A DNA stretch of 12,787 bases from Deltaproteobacteria bacterium RBG_16_44_11 (GCA_001797845.1 MGQN01000007.1:58962-71748); one strand, 5' to 3'. Counted from the stretch's first letter, positions 1-7,847 are shown. The notes: generated from the sequence alone by a model not told the origin. Numbers and translations: made by a program.

Positions 1-39
1 ATCAATCTGTGGCGAAGTTTTATAAGTTATAAATAAAAA

Positions 40-116
40 TGGTCGGGATGGCGCGATTTGAACGCGCGACTCCTGCGTCCCGAACGCAGTGCCCTACCAA
101 GCTGGGCCACATCCCG
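40..116 (-). tRNA. tRNA-Pro (anticodon CGG)
   Basis: The minus strand folds into a complete 77-nt cloverleaf. It has a 7-bp acceptor stem (CGGGATG with CATCCCG), a D stem GCCC/GGGC, an anticodon stem CTGCG/CGCAG around the loop TTCGGGA, a 5-nt variable loop, and a T stem GCGCG/CGCGC with loop TTCAAAT. Anticodon CGG reads proline codon CCG. The discriminator is A, and the 3' CCA is encoded at 40-42. The first base pair is C1-G72, as is typical of bacterial proline tRNAs. It stands alone and is divergent from the DUF1178 gene. Confidence 0.97.
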
Positions 117-129
117 ACACGGCATGGAC

Positions 130-156
130 GATATAAAATTTATTCCTAATTGTCCA
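130..156 (-). promoter_or_regulatory. Possible sigma70 promoter of tRNA-Pro
   Basis: On the minus strand TGGACA (151-156) is followed after 15 bp by TATATC (130-135). This would start transcription a few bases before the tRNA 5' end at 116. The spacer is shorter than the usual 17 bp and the surroundings are AT-rich, so the match is only suggestive. Confidence 0.3.
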
Positions 157-166
157 CTTTTTTATT

Positions 167-188
167 CAAGTAAAATTTAATTTACTTG
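167..188. repeat. Perfect 8-bp inverted repeat between tRNA-Pro and the DUF1178 gene
   Basis: CAAGTAAA (167-174) and TTTACTTG (181-188) are exact reverse complements separated by 6 nt. The repeat lies between divergently transcribed genes, just upstream of the candidate tRNA promoter. It could be an operator. It is too AT-rich to be an intrinsic terminator and has no following T tract. No second copy was noticed in the window. Confidence 0.5.
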
Positions 189-236
189 CTGAACAGAAAT
201 TTATTATTTTAGCGTTTATCTAATTTATATAGGCAA

Positions 237-265
237 TTGTTTTTTGCCCGGTGGCGTGTTAGAAT
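237..265 (+). promoter_or_regulatory. Candidate promoter of the DUF1178 gene
   Basis: TTGTTT (237-242), a 17-bp spacer and TAGAAT (260-265) form a plausible sigma70 promoter with a good -10 and a weak -35. A start site near 272 would leave a short leader that includes the GGGAAGGA ribosome site at 281-288. The position argues against translation starting at the upstream TTG at 237, which would lie inside the -35 element. Confidence 0.35.
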
Positions 266-299
266 AAACCGAATTTATATGGGAAGGAATAGTAAGCCG

Positions 300-716
300 G
301 TGATTATTTACGATTTAAAATGTGAAAAAGGGCATAGATTTGAGGGCTGGTTCAAAGACCAGCAAGCATGGACTTTGCAAAATTCGCAAAAGTTAGTTTC
401 TTGTCCGATATGTAGCAGCTCAAATGTGGATATAGTGCCTTCTTCCATTACTATTATGGGAAAAGATTCACGAGCGGCAGGCAAATTCCAGGAAAAAGAA
501 ATATCTCCCCTTAAAGCTTTACAGGTTCTACATCAATATATTGATAAAAATTTCGAAGATGTAGGTGAAAAATTTGCCGAAGTTGCCTTGAAGATACATT
601 CCGGGGAAGAAGAAAAGCGTAACATCAAAGGCACAACTACTCCCCAGGAAGAAAACAACTTGAAGGAAGAAGGTGTTCAGTTTATTAAAATTCCTATGCT
701 GAAAATGGATAGCTAG
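300..716 (+). CDS. DUF1178 family protein (zinc-ribbon-like N-terminus)
   Basis: The 138-residue product matches the DUF1178 family in length and in its landmarks. The N-terminus reads IIYDLKCEKGH, followed by FEGWF, a CPIC pair (Cys35, Cys38) that may bind metal together with Cys8 and His12, then the DVGEKFAEVALKIHSGEE segment and a C-terminal EEGVQF region. The family has no established function. The GTG at 300 is chosen as start because family members begin at this tyrosine-aspartate motif and GGGAAGGA (281-288) lies upstream. An in-frame ATG at 279 and a TTG at 237 would add 7 or 21 residues that do not look like the family. The gene is 84 bp upstream of the cysteine synthase/CysRS gene and may share a transcript with it. 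Confidence 0.85.
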   Translation: MIIYDLKCEKGHRFEGWFKDQQAWTLQNSQKLVSCPICSSSNVDIVPSSITIMGKDSRAAGKFQEKEISPLKALQVLHQYIDKNFEDVGEKFAEVALKIHSGEEEKRNIKGTTTPQEENNLKEEGVQFIKIPMLKMDS

Positions 717-800
717 TCCATATTTTTATCTGGTTATTTCTTGCAATAAATGGATATTATTTACTTATCCTTGGTTATCTTATTCTATGGGCTTTAATTT

Positions 801-3116
801 ATGCACAAATATTATAAAAGTATAATTGAAGGTATTGGCAATACCCCGTTGGTAGAAATTTGCCGGCTTAATCCAAATAAAAAAGTAAAGATTTTTGCCA
901 AATTGGAAAGTGTTAATCCGGGTGGTTCCATCAAAGACCGCACGGCGCTATTTATGGTTGAAGGCGCGGAAAAAAGGGGTGAACTAACGCCGGGGAAGAT
1001 TATACTGGAGGCGACAAGCGGCAATACAGGAATAGGTTTGGCCATGATTGCCGCGGCTAAAGGATACAGGTTATGCCTGGCGATGCCGGAATCGGCCAGC
1101 GAAGAAAGAAAAAAAATTTTAAAAGCCATGGGCGCCGAATTACACTTTACCCCTGCTACTCAAGGCACTGACGGTGCTATTGAATTCGCCTATAAAATGT
1201 TGCGCGAAAATCCGAATAAATATTTTGGCGCTGATCAATTCAATAATAAAGACAATATCGCGGCTCATTATTGTGGTACAGCCCAGGAAATATGGGAACA
1301 AACCGAAGGTAATGTCACAGCGGTAGTATCAAGTCTGGGCACAACCGGTACGGCCATGGGACTTTCCATGCGTCTCAAAGAATTAAATCCGCAAATTAAA
1401 ATTATCGGTGTCGAGCCTTATTTACAGCACAAGATTCAAGGATTAAAAAACATGAGAGAATCCTATCGTCCAGGAATCTTTGATAAAACACTCCTTGATG
1501 AGAAAGTAAATATTTTAGATGAAGATGCGTTTGAGATGTCTCGCAGGTTGGCCCGTGAAGAGGGCATATTGGCAGGGATGAGTTCCGGCGCGGCCATGTT
1601 TGTTGCCGCTCAGAAAGCGAGGCAATTGTCAGAAGGATTTATCGTGGTCATTTTTCCCGATAGCGGAGAAAGATATTTAAGCACGGAACTTTTTACCTTT
1701 AAAGAAGAAATTTCTACTTTTAGCCTACATAATATTATCAAACGTCAGAAAACCGTTTTCAAACCGGCTAAAACGGGTGAAGTGCTTATGCATACCTGTG
1801 GTCCTACCGTTCATGACGCGCCTCACTTGGGTAATTACCGACGCTTTATTGTATCCGATTTAATTTGCCGTTATTTGGCGTACAAAAGTTTTCGGGTGAA
1901 GCATGTTGTGGATATTGTCGATATAACGGATAAATCGATTAAGGGTTCGGAAAAAGCTTTTATGGAACTTTCTGAATATTCCAATAAATATATAGAGATA
2001 TTTTTGGAAGATGTGAAATATTTAAATATTCGTCCGGAAAATATTTACATCCGGGCATCGGAAAATGTCGAAGAAATGCTCAAAATTGTCGAAAAATTGG
2101 TCGATAAGAATTACGCGTATGAAAAACTGCGTTCAGTTTATTACGATATTTCCAAATTGCCTGAGTATGGTCTTCTCTCCAACATAGATTTGGGTAAGAC
2201 CAGACGAGGGAAATCGATTGACCTTGATGATTATGATAAGGATAGCCCTGCCGATTTTGCCTTACTAAAGAGGGCAAATTTAGGAGAATTGAAAAGAGGT
2301 ATTTATTATAACACGCGATGGGGCAGTGTAAGGCCCTCTTGGCACTTGGAATGCGCGGCCATTGCGTATAAGTATTTAGGGGCAGTTTATGACATTCATG
2401 TTAGCGGTGTTGATGAAACTTTTCCTCATTGTGAAAATATTTTAGCCATTAATAAAGCATTTTCCGGCCACAGTGGCGCTCATTATTGGATTAACGCTGA
2501 GTTAGTATTGGTTGACGGAAAAAAAATGTCTCGCTCTTTGAATAATACCGTGGCCTTAAGCCAGCTAAGACAAAATGGTTATCGAGGCAAAGATATTAGG
2601 TTTTTTCTGTTAGGGGTGAATTATCGTAAACCTATTAATTATTCGGCTGAAGCTTTGGAGGTGGCAAAAAATACACTCAAAAAACTCGATACTCTTATTT
2701 GCCGGCTTAATGTTATTGATAAGGAGATTGCTGGTTTCGCGGACTTAGATCAGCTGGTATATGATCTTAAAAATGGCTTTGAAGCCGCATTGGATGACGA
2801 TCTCAATATCGCCGGTGCGCTGGCAGCTCTTTTTGATTTTATTGGGAAAGTAAATTATCCCTTGACTAAGGGGATGATTAGCAGAGGTGATGCCGGTAAA
2901 ATATTAACTGTGCTGAAAAACATCAATGAAGTGTTAGGGGTAATGGCTTTTGATGTACAGATTACCCGAAAAGAAATAAGCGAACTTATCGCCAGAAGAA
3001 ATGCCGCAAGAAATATTCGTAATTGGTCGGAAGCTGATTCCCTCCGGGACCAGTTAGTTGCGTTAGGCGTTGATGTATTGGATACACCCGAAGGGGCAAT
3101 ATGGCGTTTTAAGTAA
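801..3116 (+). CDS. cysM-cysS: Fusion of CysM-type cysteine synthase and cysteinyl-tRNA synthetase
   Basis: One uninterrupted 771-residue frame carries two complete enzymes. Residues 1-300 are a PLP-dependent O-acetylserine sulfhydrylase: PLP lysine K45 in PGGSIKDR, substrate loop TSGNTG (72-77), phosphate loop GTTGT (180-184), SSG (261-263) and PDSGERYLST (286-295). GTTGT, DQFNN and RPGIFDKTLLDE resemble CysM more than CysK. Residues 303-771 are a class I cysteinyl-tRNA synthetase: TCGPTVHD (332-339), HLGN as the HIGH motif (342-345), WHLEC (514-518), KMSRS (575-579), a DALR-like helical region and the usual C-terminal end DTPEGAIWRF. Zinc ligands equivalent to E. coli Cys28, Cys209 and His234 are present (C333, C518, H543), but the Glu238 equivalent is Ile547 and the neighbouring His is Cys544. 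Inferred role: make cysteine and charge it to tRNA(Cys) in the cytoplasm. No clear ribosome site precedes the ATG. Confidence 0.93.
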   Translation: MHKYYKSIIEGIGNTPLVEICRLNPNKKVKIFAKLESVNPGGSIKDRTALFMVEGAEKRGELTPGKIILEATSGNTGIGLAMIAAAKGYRLCLAMPESASEERKKILKAMGAELHFTPATQGTDGAIEFAYKMLRENPNKYFGADQFNNKDNIAAHYCGTAQEIWEQTEGNVTAVVSSLGTTGTAMGLSMRLKELNPQIKIIGVEPYLQHKIQGLKNMRESYRPGIFDKTLLDEKVNILDEDAFEMSRRLAREEGILAGMSSGAAMFVAAQKARQLSEGFIVVIFPDSGERYLSTELFTFKEEISTFSLHNIIKRQKTVFKPAKTGEVLMHTCGPTVHDAPHLGNYRRFIVSDLICRYLAYKSFRVKHVVDIVDITDKSIKGSEKAFMELSEYSNKYIEIFLEDVKYLNIRPENIYIRASENVEEMLKIVEKLVDKNYAYEKLRSVYYDISKLPEYGLLSNIDLGKTRRGKSIDLDDYDKDSPADFALLKRANLGELKRGIYYNTRWGSVRPSWHLECAAIAYKYLGAVYDIHVSGVDETFPHCENILAINKAFSGHSGAHYWINAELVLVDGKKMSRSLNNTVALSQLRQNGYRGKDIRFFLLGVNYRKPINYSAEALEVAKNTLKKLDTLICRLNVIDKEIAGFADLDQLVYDLKNGFEAALDDDLNIAGALAALFDFIGKVNYPLTKGMISRGDAGKILTVLKNINEVLGVMAFDVQITRKEISELIARRNAARNIRNWSEADSLRDQLVALGVDVLDTPEGAIWRFK

Positions 3117-3207
3117 AACAGTGTAGCATTGGTGACCGAAATAAATATTCGTTTGATTCTTTATGAACAATAATTGAGGATATGCAAAAATCCAGCAGTA
3201 TAAAAAT

Positions 3208-4029
3208 ATGAATGCAGTGAGAAAATCAGCAATAGCAGGATCGTGGTATCCGGGCAACCCTTCTGTCTTGAGAAGCGATATTGAGAAATATTTCCATGCA
3301 GTGGGTAAATTTGAATTAGAAGGAGATATCGTGGGTATAGTTGCGCCGCACGCGGGATATGTTTATTCCGGGCAAATTGCAGCATACGCCTACAAACTTA
3401 TCTGTGGAAAGAATTATGATGTCGTTATCATTATTGGACCGAGCCATCGTCATGCCTTTCACGGTGTGTCAATTTACGGCAGAGGTGGTTATGAGACACC
3501 GCTGGGCATAGTTCCTGTGGATGACGTTCTTGCTTTGGATATTAAAGCCTTAAGTAAAATAATCCAGGATATACCCGCAGCGCACCTGCAAGAACATTCA
3601 GTAGAAATTCAGCTTCCCTTTCTACAAGTGGCGTTGGGTCATTTCCGCTTTGTACCGTTGGTGATGGGAGACCAAAGCGTAGATACGTGCCGGGAACTTG
3701 CCGAGGTTATATATCAGGCCACGCGCGGTAAAAAAATATTGGTTGTGGGCAGTTCCGATTTATCTCATTTCCACAGCTATAATGAAGCAACAAAATTGGA
3801 TGCAATTGCCCTACAGCGCTTAAAAGATGCGGATGCGGAAGGATTATTGCAAAGTTTGGCCGATGAGGATACGGAAGCTTGCGGAGGAGGGCCGATGGCA
3901 GTAGCCATGCTGACAGCACGGAAAATGGGTGCAAATAGGGCAAGGTTTTTAAAATACGCCAATTCCGGGGATGTGACTGGCGATAAAAGCTCTGTTGTCG
4001 GATATGCAGCAGTGGTTTATTATAAATAA
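3208..4029 (+). CDS. amrB: AmmeMemoRadiSam system protein B (MEMO family)
   Basis: The 273-residue product is a full-length MEMO-family protein related to extradiol dioxygenase-like folds. Conserved stretches are GSWYPG (11-16), APHAGYVYSG (46-55), GPSHRH (77-82), EHSVEIQLPF (129-138), SSDLSHFH (182-189) and ACGGGP (224-229). His48, His80 and Cys225 correspond to the human MEMO1 metal-site residues His49, His81 and Cys244. The bacterial role is unknown; genomes often pair it with AMMECR1 and a radical-SAM protein. AMMECR1 follows 179 bp downstream, but no radical-SAM gene is in the window. The ATG has no good ribosome site: GAGGA at 3176-3180 is 27 nt away. A 9-codon frame starting at 3182 ends in an ATGA overlap with this start, so coupling is possible but unproven. 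Confidence 0.93.
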   Translation: MNAVRKSAIAGSWYPGNPSVLRSDIEKYFHAVGKFELEGDIVGIVAPHAGYVYSGQIAAYAYKLICGKNYDVVIIIGPSHRHAFHGVSIYGRGGYETPLGIVPVDDVLALDIKALSKIIQDIPAAHLQEHSVEIQLPFLQVALGHFRFVPLVMGDQSVDTCRELAEVIYQATRGKKILVVGSSDLSHFHSYNEATKLDAIALQRLKDADAEGLLQSLADEDTEACGGGPMAVAMLTARKMGANRARFLKYANSGDVTGDKSSVVGYAAVVYYK

Positions 4030-4208
4030 TGGCGAATTCATTTTCTTTTTTCGATTTTATGTTTTTGCGATGTATTTCACAAAATGATTCTTAATTTTTG
4101 ATATTTATGATTGTATTATAGAATTAATTCTGCAACGTATGTTGAATAGTTTTATTGGCGCTTTTAAAAGTTTACAAAAATAATAGAGATCAGCAACAGG
4201 AGCGCATA

Positions 4209-4757
4209 ATGGAATTGAATCAAAAAGAAAAAGCTACCCTTCTGGATATTGTGAAAAAAACGGTTGCCGCTAAAGTCAATGATAAAGACACACCGAAGTT
4301 TACGGTTGATTCGGAAGCACTAAAAGAAAAAAGGGGCGCATTTGTGACTTTGAAAAAGCGCGGTCACTTGCGCGGCTGCATCGGCTATATAAAGGCGGTT
4401 AAGCCGCTTTGGGAAACTGTGCAGGAAATGGCTGTGGCGGCGGCGTTTCATGACCCCAGGTTTCCCTCGTTGAAACCTGATGAGATTAGAGATTTAACTT
4501 TTGAAGTATCCGTGTTGAGCCCGTTGAAGCGCATTAAAGATATTAATGAGATTGAAGTGGGGAAGCACGGTTTATATATTGTGCGCGGTTATAATTCCGG
4601 CTTATTATTGCCGCAAGTGGCCGTAGAGCATGAATGGGACAGGGAGTCTTTTTTAAAAGAGACTTGTTATAAAGCGGGTCTGCCATCGCAGGCGTGGAAA
4701 GATAAGGAAACGCAGATTTACATATTTTCCGCGGATTATTTCGGCGATACAAATTAG
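4209..4757 (+). CDS. amrA: AmmeMemoRadiSam system protein A (AMMECR1 domain)
   Basis: The 182-residue product is a single AMMECR1 domain, with the family hallmark LRGCIG (54-59), AVAAAFHDPRFP (75-86), FEVSVLSPL (98-106), GLLLPQVA (131-138) and a C-terminal IYIFSADYF. The family has no proven reaction; the conserved Cys57 in RGCIG is the likely key residue. The ATG at 4209 is chosen because AGGAG (4198-4202) lies 6 nt upstream. The frame is open from 4155, but that stretch has no ribosome site. The 179-bp gap after amrB is AT-rich, contains the 12-bp palindrome AGAATTAATTCT, and shows no convincing promoter or terminator. Downstream, the gene converges on the minus-strand operon with only 22 bp between stops. 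Confidence 0.92.
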   Translation: MELNQKEKATLLDIVKKTVAAKVNDKDTPKFTVDSEALKEKRGAFVTLKKRGHLRGCIGYIKAVKPLWETVQEMAVAAAFHDPRFPSLKPDEIRDLTFEVSVLSPLKRIKDINEIEVGKHGLYIVRGYNSGLLLPQVAVEHEWDRESFLKETCYKAGLPSQAWKDKETQIYIFSADYFGDTN

Positions 4758-4779
4758 CTTTAAGCTTTTTTTGTCTTGT

Positions 4780-5019
4780 TTATAGTGACATGAACATTAA
4801 GCGTGAGGGCCCAGCGCGCATTTTTTGAAGAATAATGCCATCAAGTCGTTCTTTTATATCATAGGACCCTTGTTCATGTATTTCGTCGTTTCCCCTGTAT
4901 CTCCTGTTTGCCCAAAGAGAATTATTGTAAATTTGAAGCATCTCCAGCGTTATATTTATTGAGTCTGTTGTTTTTTGCATGACTTTAGCTTCTTCAGCAA
5001 TAAACGTTATTTTATACAA
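4780..5019 (-). CDS. Small hypothetical protein with TTG start, overlapping the ATPase gene
   Basis: This is a 79-residue frame at the end of the minus-strand operon. I do not recognise it. It has no membrane segment and no obvious domain. It is fairly polar, with a short basic segment ANRRYRGNDE in the middle. The TTG start lies inside the last codons of the ATPase gene (13-bp overlap) and is preceded at 5 nt by TAAGG (5025-5029), a plausible ribosome site, so translation could be coupled. An in-frame ATG at 4980 would give a 66-residue form but has only weak purines upstream. Either the gene is real and co-transcribed with the ATPase, or the frame is open by chance. Confidence 0.4.
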   Translation of the reverse strand: MYKITFIAEEAKVMQKTTDSINITLEMLQIYNNSLWANRRYRGNDEIHEQGSYDIKERLDGIILQKMRAGPSRLMFMSL

Positions 5020-7337
5020 ACGCGCCTTACTTGCTTCAAGTCTGTATGACCTTGGAGGGCTTTGAATATGCCGTCTTGCAGCAGGGTGGTCATGCCTTCA
5101 TCAATTGCCGCCTTACGGATTGGTTCGGCATGCTCGTGTCTTTGAATCATTCGTTTAATGTTATCCGAGGCAACAAGAAGTTCATGAATTCCCATGCGGC
5201 CCAGATAACCAGATCCATCACAAGCATCGCAGCCTTTCGGGCGATAAAGCTTTAAATCATCGGTATAAGCAATGTTCAGTTTACCGAAATACTCTTTTCC
5301 ATAAGTTTCGGCAATTTCTTCAAACTCTTCTTTGCCGGGGTGATAAGCTTCTTTACATTTTTTGCAAAGAGTTTTCACAAGTCTTTGCGCCAAGATGCCG
5401 AGTAAAGCGTCAGCAAAATTTAATGGATCAATACCCATATCCAATAGACGGACGATTGTTTCCGGGGCGCTATTGGTATGCAGTGTGCTTAAAACAAGAT
5501 GTCCGGTAAGCGATGCTTCCACACCAATTTTAGCCGTTTCGAAATCGCGCATTTCGCCGACCATGATAACATCGGGATCAGCACGCAAAAAAGAACGCAT
5601 TGCTGCGGCAAAATCAAAGCCGATTTTCGGTTGCACTTGCACTTGCCTGAGGCCGTGCTGGGTGATCTCTACCGGGTCTTCGGCTGTCCATATTTTTCTG
5701 CCCGGAGTATTAATTTGCTTAAGACCCGCGTGCAGGGTTGTTGTTTTTCCAGAACCAGTAGGACCAACGCATAAAATCATGCCATAAGGCTGTTCCATTA
5801 TTCTTAGTAATTCTGAATAATTGCGCTTGGACAGCGCCATGACATCCAAAGGCATTGTTTTGCCTTTGGCCAGAATACGCATTACAATATCTTCCACGCC
5901 GCCTTGTGTGGGTATTGTGGCAACGCGCAACTCAATTTCTTCGTCACCCGCCCGCTTGTATTTTATTTTTCCGTCCTGCGGGAGTCTTTTAACAGTGATA
6001 TCCAGATTAGACATTATCTTGACACGGGAAACAACCGCCGCGCGATAGCTATATGGTAGTGTTTGATAAAGCGAACATTCTCCGTCGATGCGGTAACGTA
6101 CTTCGACGTTTTTGGTATCGGTATTAGGTTCAATATGAATATCAGAAGCCCTACGACTATATGCCTCGTTAATAATTTTATTAACCAATTGCATAATAAC
6201 ACTGTGCGATTCTGTGATAATTTCGCCATTTTCCTCTTCAATAACGTCTTCATCTTGGTCCAATTTTCCCAGCAATTCATCTATAGATGTACTGTCCTGC
6301 GGCGATGAATAAAAACGATCAATATATTTCAAAATATCATCAGCAAAAGAAACATCATATTTAACTGCTTTTGTTTTTAAGAGCCCTTCAATCGTATCTC
6401 TTTTAATAATGTTCGTCGGGTCGTCGACAAGAACTCTGATTTTTCCGTCAGCTCTTTCCAAGGGAACCCATATTTCGCGCTTTAAATAAGGTTTTTTCAG
6501 ATTTTTCAGCAAATCACCCGGTATGGGCAGTTTGTCGTTGTAAGTAATGAATTCGCAACTATAATATTCGGCCAGGGACAGGCCAATATCATCTTTCGAT
6601 ACATTGTATTTCCGCATAAGGACATTTTCCACCGATTCTTTTTGGTCACGCGCTTCTTCTGTGGCTTTATCTATGTGCGCTTGAGTGACATGGCCATGTC
6701 TGGTTAAGTAATCGAATTTAGAATGACGGCGCTGCTTGATAAACCTTTCTTGGTTGTAAAAGGCAATACCCAGCACGTTGCATATTTCATCGAGAAAAAT
6801 TTGACGGTAGTCTTCAATTTTATCACCGCCTTTTTGGGTCATTACTTCCAAAACACCCATGATATTCCGTTCGTATATAATTGGAATCGCCAAAACTTGA
6901 CCCGTTAATACTCCCAGCTGCCTGTCGGAGGCGCGATCAAATTTTAGCTGATCATTAATTTTTTTTAACTCACGTTCGTCGTAGGCATCATTTATTAAGA
7001 CCGTTTTTTTGTTATTTGCCACATAGCTGGCAATGGAAGAATTATTAACAGGCAAGCGTTTCTCTTTAAGTTCAGAACCATCTGCCTGCAGTGAATAAAT
7101 CTCTTTTCTTGTCTTATCGAGTACGTAGATTGTCAAAATATGAATATTAAAAAGTTTACGGATATCCTCTTTGATATCAACAATAATTTCTTTTGTGCTT
7201 TCCGCGCTGTTTATGCGGTTGTTGATATTTTGAATCGACTTATGGAATTCGAGGTTTTTTAAAAGTTCTTCAACCTGTGGCGCGTTGGACATTGTATCTT
7301 TTTGCGATCCGGCGACAAATGAAGTTTGCTTACTCAT
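5007..7337 (-). CDS. GAF-domain PilB/GspE-type assembly ATPase
   Basis: The 776-residue product has three parts. Residues ~30-200 form a GAF-like sensor domain. Residues ~205-345 form a T2SSE_N/MshEN-type domain whose usual RLG start motif is degenerate. Residues ~375-776 form the secretion ATPase: Walker A GPTGSGKT (525-532), an Asp-box region around TAEDPVE (551-557), Walker B RADPDVIMVGEMRD (585-598, with GEMRD for the usual GEIRD), His box STLHTNSA (617-624) and a four-cysteine zinc site (C658, C661, C703, C706). Such hexameric ATPases power type IV pilus extension or type II secretion from the cytoplasmic face. The zinc site and fold fit PilB/GspE rather than retraction PilT. No pilin, PilC or secretin genes are nearby. 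The ATG has a clear GGAGG 6 nt upstream. The GAF domain suggests ligand control of the motor. A 112-bp gap separates it from the roadblock gene, without a recognisable promoter. Confidence 0.92.
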   Translation of the reverse strand: MSKQTSFVAGSQKDTMSNAPQVEELLKNLEFHKSIQNINNRINSAESTKEIIVDIKEDIRKLFNIHILTIYVLDKTRKEIYSLQADGSELKEKRLPVNNSSIASYVANNKKTVLINDAYDERELKKINDQLKFDRASDRQLGVLTGQVLAIPIIYERNIMGVLEVMTQKGGDKIEDYRQIFLDEICNVLGIAFYNQERFIKQRRHSKFDYLTRHGHVTQAHIDKATEEARDQKESVENVLMRKYNVSKDDIGLSLAEYYSCEFITYNDKLPIPGDLLKNLKKPYLKREIWVPLERADGKIRVLVDDPTNIIKRDTIEGLLKTKAVKYDVSFADDILKYIDRFYSSPQDSTSIDELLGKLDQDEDVIEEENGEIITESHSVIMQLVNKIINEAYSRRASDIHIEPNTDTKNVEVRYRIDGECSLYQTLPYSYRAAVVSRVKIMSNLDITVKRLPQDGKIKYKRAGDEEIELRVATIPTQGGVEDIVMRILAKGKTMPLDVMALSKRNYSELLRIMEQPYGMILCVGPTGSGKTTTLHAGLKQINTPGRKIWTAEDPVEITQHGLRQVQVQPKIGFDFAAAMRSFLRADPDVIMVGEMRDFETAKIGVEASLTGHLVLSTLHTNSAPETIVRLLDMGIDPLNFADALLGILAQRLVKTLCKKCKEAYHPGKEEFEEIAETYGKEYFGKLNIAYTDDLKLYRPKGCDACDGSGYLGRMGIHELLVASDNIKRMIQRHEHAEPIRKAAIDEGMTTLLQDGIFKALQGHTDLKQVRRVCIK

Positions 7338-7449
7338 TTTAATCCTCCGTGAAATAGCGGGTTATTAAATTATTTTGTTTTTTTGAGTTCGCAGTTTCTT
7401 ACGACTTATTTTACCGGTTGACTATTCAGGGCAGCGGGTAAATATCAAC

Positions 7450-7818
7450 TTAAGAAATTGCGTCAGCAAAAGCATCAATAGCAGCAGGGATTTCAATGTT
7501 CAACAGAAGCCCCATTTGCGTTTTAGTGCTATCTAAAAGTATACCCCATATATATTCACCTAAAGGTAATACAACAAGGACTCTATCATTCTGTAAATCA
7601 AAAGTAGCGTATCTTCCAATCTGTGGCAAGCCGCTTATTTTTGCAGCATCGTTTATGATGTTGATTACTTTTACAATAAGGGCGGCAAATTTAGCGTTGG
7701 CATTGAAACCGGCGATTGACTGCCCATCAATATTCATGGCAATAGCTGTAGAAAGCAAGCATTCTCCTAAATTAGTTTTCAGACCTTCAACCGCTGCGTT
7801 TAATTTTGCTACGTTCAT
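7450..7818 (-). CDS. Roadblock/LC7-like domain protein
   Basis: The 122-residue protein has the order expected of a roadblock/LC7 fold. An N-terminal helix is followed by a strand pair around MNIDGQSIAGF, a long central helix (about 40-65), three strands through YATFDLQNDRVLVVLPLG and IWGILLD, and a C-terminal helix. It has no signal peptide or membrane segment. Family members such as MglB dimerise and regulate small Ras-like GTPases or act as scaffolds. Here it sits between a receiver/coiled-coil protein (29-nt gap) and the PilB-type ATPase, so a role in placing or switching the pilus motor is plausible. No GTPase partner is encoded in the window. The start has GGGTGAG at good spacing. Assignment rests on fold pattern, not on a diagnostic motif. 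Confidence 0.65.
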   Translation of the reverse strand: MNVAKLNAAVEGLKTNLGECLLSTAIAMNIDGQSIAGFNANAKFAALIVKVINIINDAAKISGLPQIGRYATFDLQNDRVLVVLPLGEYIWGILLDSTKTQMGLLLNIEIPAAIDAFADAIS

Positions 7819-7847
7819 AAATTCTCACCCTAAATTCGATATTTTAT

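Noticed and set aside
812..1129. 105-residue minus-strand frame opposite the cysteine synthase
   Set aside because: It is an antisense shadow of a clearly conserved enzyme, with no domain and no ribosome site.
2340..2354. Sigma54-like sequence TGGCACTTGGAATGC on the plus strand
   Set aside because: It lies inside the CysRS coding region, where it encodes the conserved WHLEC motif, and it lacks the TTGC element. Coding constraint explains it.
4756..4772. Hairpin AGCT-TTA-AGCT followed by seven T after amrA
   Set aside because: The 4-bp stem is too short and weak to support an intrinsic terminator call, although its position between convergent genes is suitable.
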